This document shows, one piece after another, positions 14,362 through 15,624 of a DNA stretch of 15,624 bases. Numbering within the stretch: the stretch's first letter is position 1; each line of letters begins with the position of its first letter. The stretch comes from CAZWHE01 sp964633825. GTDB lineage: Bacteria > Planctomycetota > B15-G4 > CAYZWU01. Below the pieces are notes generated by a model that did no database searches, had not been told where the DNA came from, and was given only the letters and a program-made list of their open reading frames with translations. The DNA lies in assembly GCA_964633825.1 (NCBI GenBank), contig CAZWHE010000098.1, forward strand, positions 1 to 15,624. The letters run 5' to 3'. The translations under genes and the position numbers were made by a program.

Positions 14362-15300
14362 TCACTGCTGAGCCGAATACAGATCGGTCGAAAGATACTT
14401 CAGACCCGAATCACAAATCAGGGTCATAACGGTCCCGCCGGAGCCGAGCCGCTCGGCCACCCGAAGGGCGGCCAGGACATTGGCTCCGGAGGATATTCCG
14501 CCAAACAGCGCTTCTTCTCTCGCCAACCGCCGCGTCATCGCCTTGGCGTCCGACGTGGACACCGTCAGGATCTCGTCGACGAGATCGCGGTCCCAAAGCG
14601 GAGGAACGAAACCCGGACCCACGCCCTCGATCTTGTGAGCGCCGGGAGCGCCGCCGGACAGAACCGGAGATTCGGCCGGTTCGACCGCTACGATCTCGAT
14701 CTCGGGATTCCGGTCCCGCAGGATTCTCGCGACCCCCGTGATGCACTGGGCCGTGCCCACCGCCTGCACAAAGGCATCGATCCTTCCGCCGGACCGGTCC
14801 CACGCCTCCTCGCCCAGCGGAGCGTAGCCGGCTGCCGCGTCGACGTTGTTGAACTGGTCGGCAAAGAACGCACCCGGCGAATCGCTGAGCTCCGCCGCCT
14901 TCGCGATCATCCGCCGAATCAGCTCTTTGGTGGTGCGGCCCTCGTCGCTCCGGATCTCGATCACGTTCGCTCCCAACGCACGCATGTGGTCGCGCTTCTC
15001 TCGGCTGAAGGCGTCCGAAGTCACGAGGGTGATCGAGAATCCCCGAGCCGCGCATACGAACGCCAGGGAAGTCCCGGTGCTGCCCCCTGTGTATTCAACA
15101 ACGGTTCCCGACGGCGGCAGCCGCCCCGACTCCGCCGCGCGATCAACGACGGACAGAGCCATTCGGTCTTTCATGCTGCCCGTCGGATTCTGACTCTCGA
15201 GCTTCACGAGCACGCGAGCGTATCCGTCGGGGACAACGCGCCTCAGCCGCACGAGGGGGGTTCCGCCCACGGATCCGATGATGTTGTCATCATGCAACAT
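14362..15300 (-). CDS. PLP-dependent cysteine synthase / cystathionine beta-synthase family enzyme
   Basis: The 312-residue (from ATG 15300) fold-type II PLP enzyme probably makes cysteine or a related beta-substituted amino acid. The PLP lysine is Lys44 in NPTGSMKDRMA. The substrate loop is TGGSTGTSLA (71-80), where classical CysK has TSGNTG. The phosphate-binding loop reads VGTAQCITG (about 181-189) instead of GTGGT. GGISSGANV (267-275) and DSGLKYLSTDLY (296-307) are kept. TGGSTG and the changed phosphate loop fit my recollection of a sub-branch of cysteine synthase-like proteins rather than CysK itself, so activity on O-acetylserine is not certain. GGAGGAG about 10 nt before 15300 favours that start over the ATG at 15336. 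No serine acetyltransferase is nearby. Confidence 0.92.
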   Translation of the reverse strand: MLHDDNIIGSVGGTPLVRLRRVVPDGYARVLVKLESQNPTGSMKDRMALSVVDRAAESGRLPPSGTVVEYTGGSTGTSLAFVCAARGFSITLVTSDAFSREKRDHMRALGANVIEIRSDEGRTTKELIRRMIAKAAELSDSPGAFFADQFNNVDAAAGYAPLGEEAWDRSGGRIDAFVQAVGTAQCITGVARILRDRNPEIEIVAVEPAESPVLSGGAPGAHKIEGVGPGFVPPLWDRDLVDEILTVSTSDAKAMTRRLAREEALFGGISSGANVLAALRVAERLGSGGTVMTLICDSGLKYLSTDLYSAQQ

Positions 15301-15401
15301 TTTCGCACCACTCCTCCTGCCGCGATCCAACGTCATGGATCAGCGGCGCGTGCCGGACGGGCTGTCGGGTCGTGCGGCTGTTATCCGCCCAATTCGCGAC
15401 T

Positions 15402-15624
15402 CTACCTTGTGAGCTTGGCACGCAGAACCTCAAGGGAATTCTCGTCACAACGGGTTATCCGTATCTTGCCCTCCCGGATGATACATCGGAGCTTGTGCAT
15501 AGTCACGATCCCGCCATCGAGGATGACTGCGACGCGTTCTCCGAGGTGTCTGGTGGTGAACTCCTCGAGCGCCTTCACATAATCACGCGCAAGGGTGACG
15601 CTGAGCAGGGACCGCCCGGTTCCA
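15402..15624 (-). CDS. SecDF P1-head-like stand-alone domain protein (5' partial)
   Basis: The minus strand is open from the window end to TAG at 15402-15404, giving 73 visible residues. They read GRSLLSVTLARDYVKALEEF, then GERVAVILDGGIVT and EGKIRI. The order SLL.VTL.......F.....G..VAVILDG.IV.....I..GK..I.....E....L...L resembles the P1 head domain of SecD. The protein stops directly after this domain with none of the membrane segments that follow it in SecD, so it is more likely a small secreted or lipoprotein carrying that domain. The resemblance is by pattern only; the N-terminus is outside the window. The spacer to the cysteine-synthase gene (15301-15401) shows no feature. Confidence 0.55.
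   Translation of the reverse strand, partial: GTGRSLLSVTLARDYVKALEEFTTRHLGERVAVILDGGIVTMHKLRCIIREGKIRITRCDENSLEVLRAKLTR

Noticed and set aside
13909..15582. 557-codon open frame on the plus strand across the lipoprotein and cysteine-synthase genes
   Set aside because: It spans two well-supported minus-strand genes and their spacer, and its translation has low complexity with no domain.

Overview
The window reads as a piece of chromosome from a Gram-negative-type bacterium of fairly high GC content. The features pointing that way are a calcium-stalk-style extracellular parallel beta-helix protein with a CARDB-like domain, a UshA-type exported nucleotidase, a C-terminal processing protease, a lipoprotein, the flavin-dependent thymidylate synthase ThyX, and dense house-keeping gene pairs. 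The beta-helix protein style is common in uncultured PVC/FCB-type phyla (Planctomycetota, Hydrogenedentota and similar), but I cannot fix the phylum from the sequence alone.

Layout. 1-1875 (+) is the 3' part of a secreted beta-helix/CARDB protein. 1949-2037 (-) is tRNA-Leu(GAG) with an encoded CCA end. 2199-4223 (-) encodes a large membrane-anchored protein of unknown function. It is divergent from a four-gene plus-strand cluster (4371-8125): S41 C-terminal protease, tandem-ACT protein, TsaD (tRNA t6A synthesis) and LarB (nickel-pincer cofactor synthesis). Facing it is a minus-strand pair (8131-9447), an acylglycerophosphate acyltransferase of the PlsC type and a RelA/SpoT-like HD hydrolase. 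The 347-base gap 9448-9794 holds a 197-bp, almost fully palindromic, MITE-like element. To its right are a UshA-family 5'-nucleotidase (9795-11309) and ThyX (11383-12219), both plus strand.

Right after thyX lies a 64-bp fragment of the same palindromic element (12227-12290), which even contains the stop codon of the next gene. From there to the end everything is on the minus strand and looks accessory: a GNAT acetyltransferase, a GrpB-family protein with what looks like an internal deletion, a DUF5329-like lipoprotein with a recent tandem internal duplication, a cysteine-synthase-family PLP enzyme, and the 3' end of a stand-alone SecDF P1-head-like protein that runs off the window.

The best candidates for a second look are the palindromic element and its truncated copy, the collapsed GrpB gene, and a perfect 10-bp inverted repeat in the divergent promoter region at 4224-4370. 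I did not find a defence system, a CRISPR array, a prophage or a clear new multi-gene system. The genes are mostly recognisable families in ordinary arrangements.
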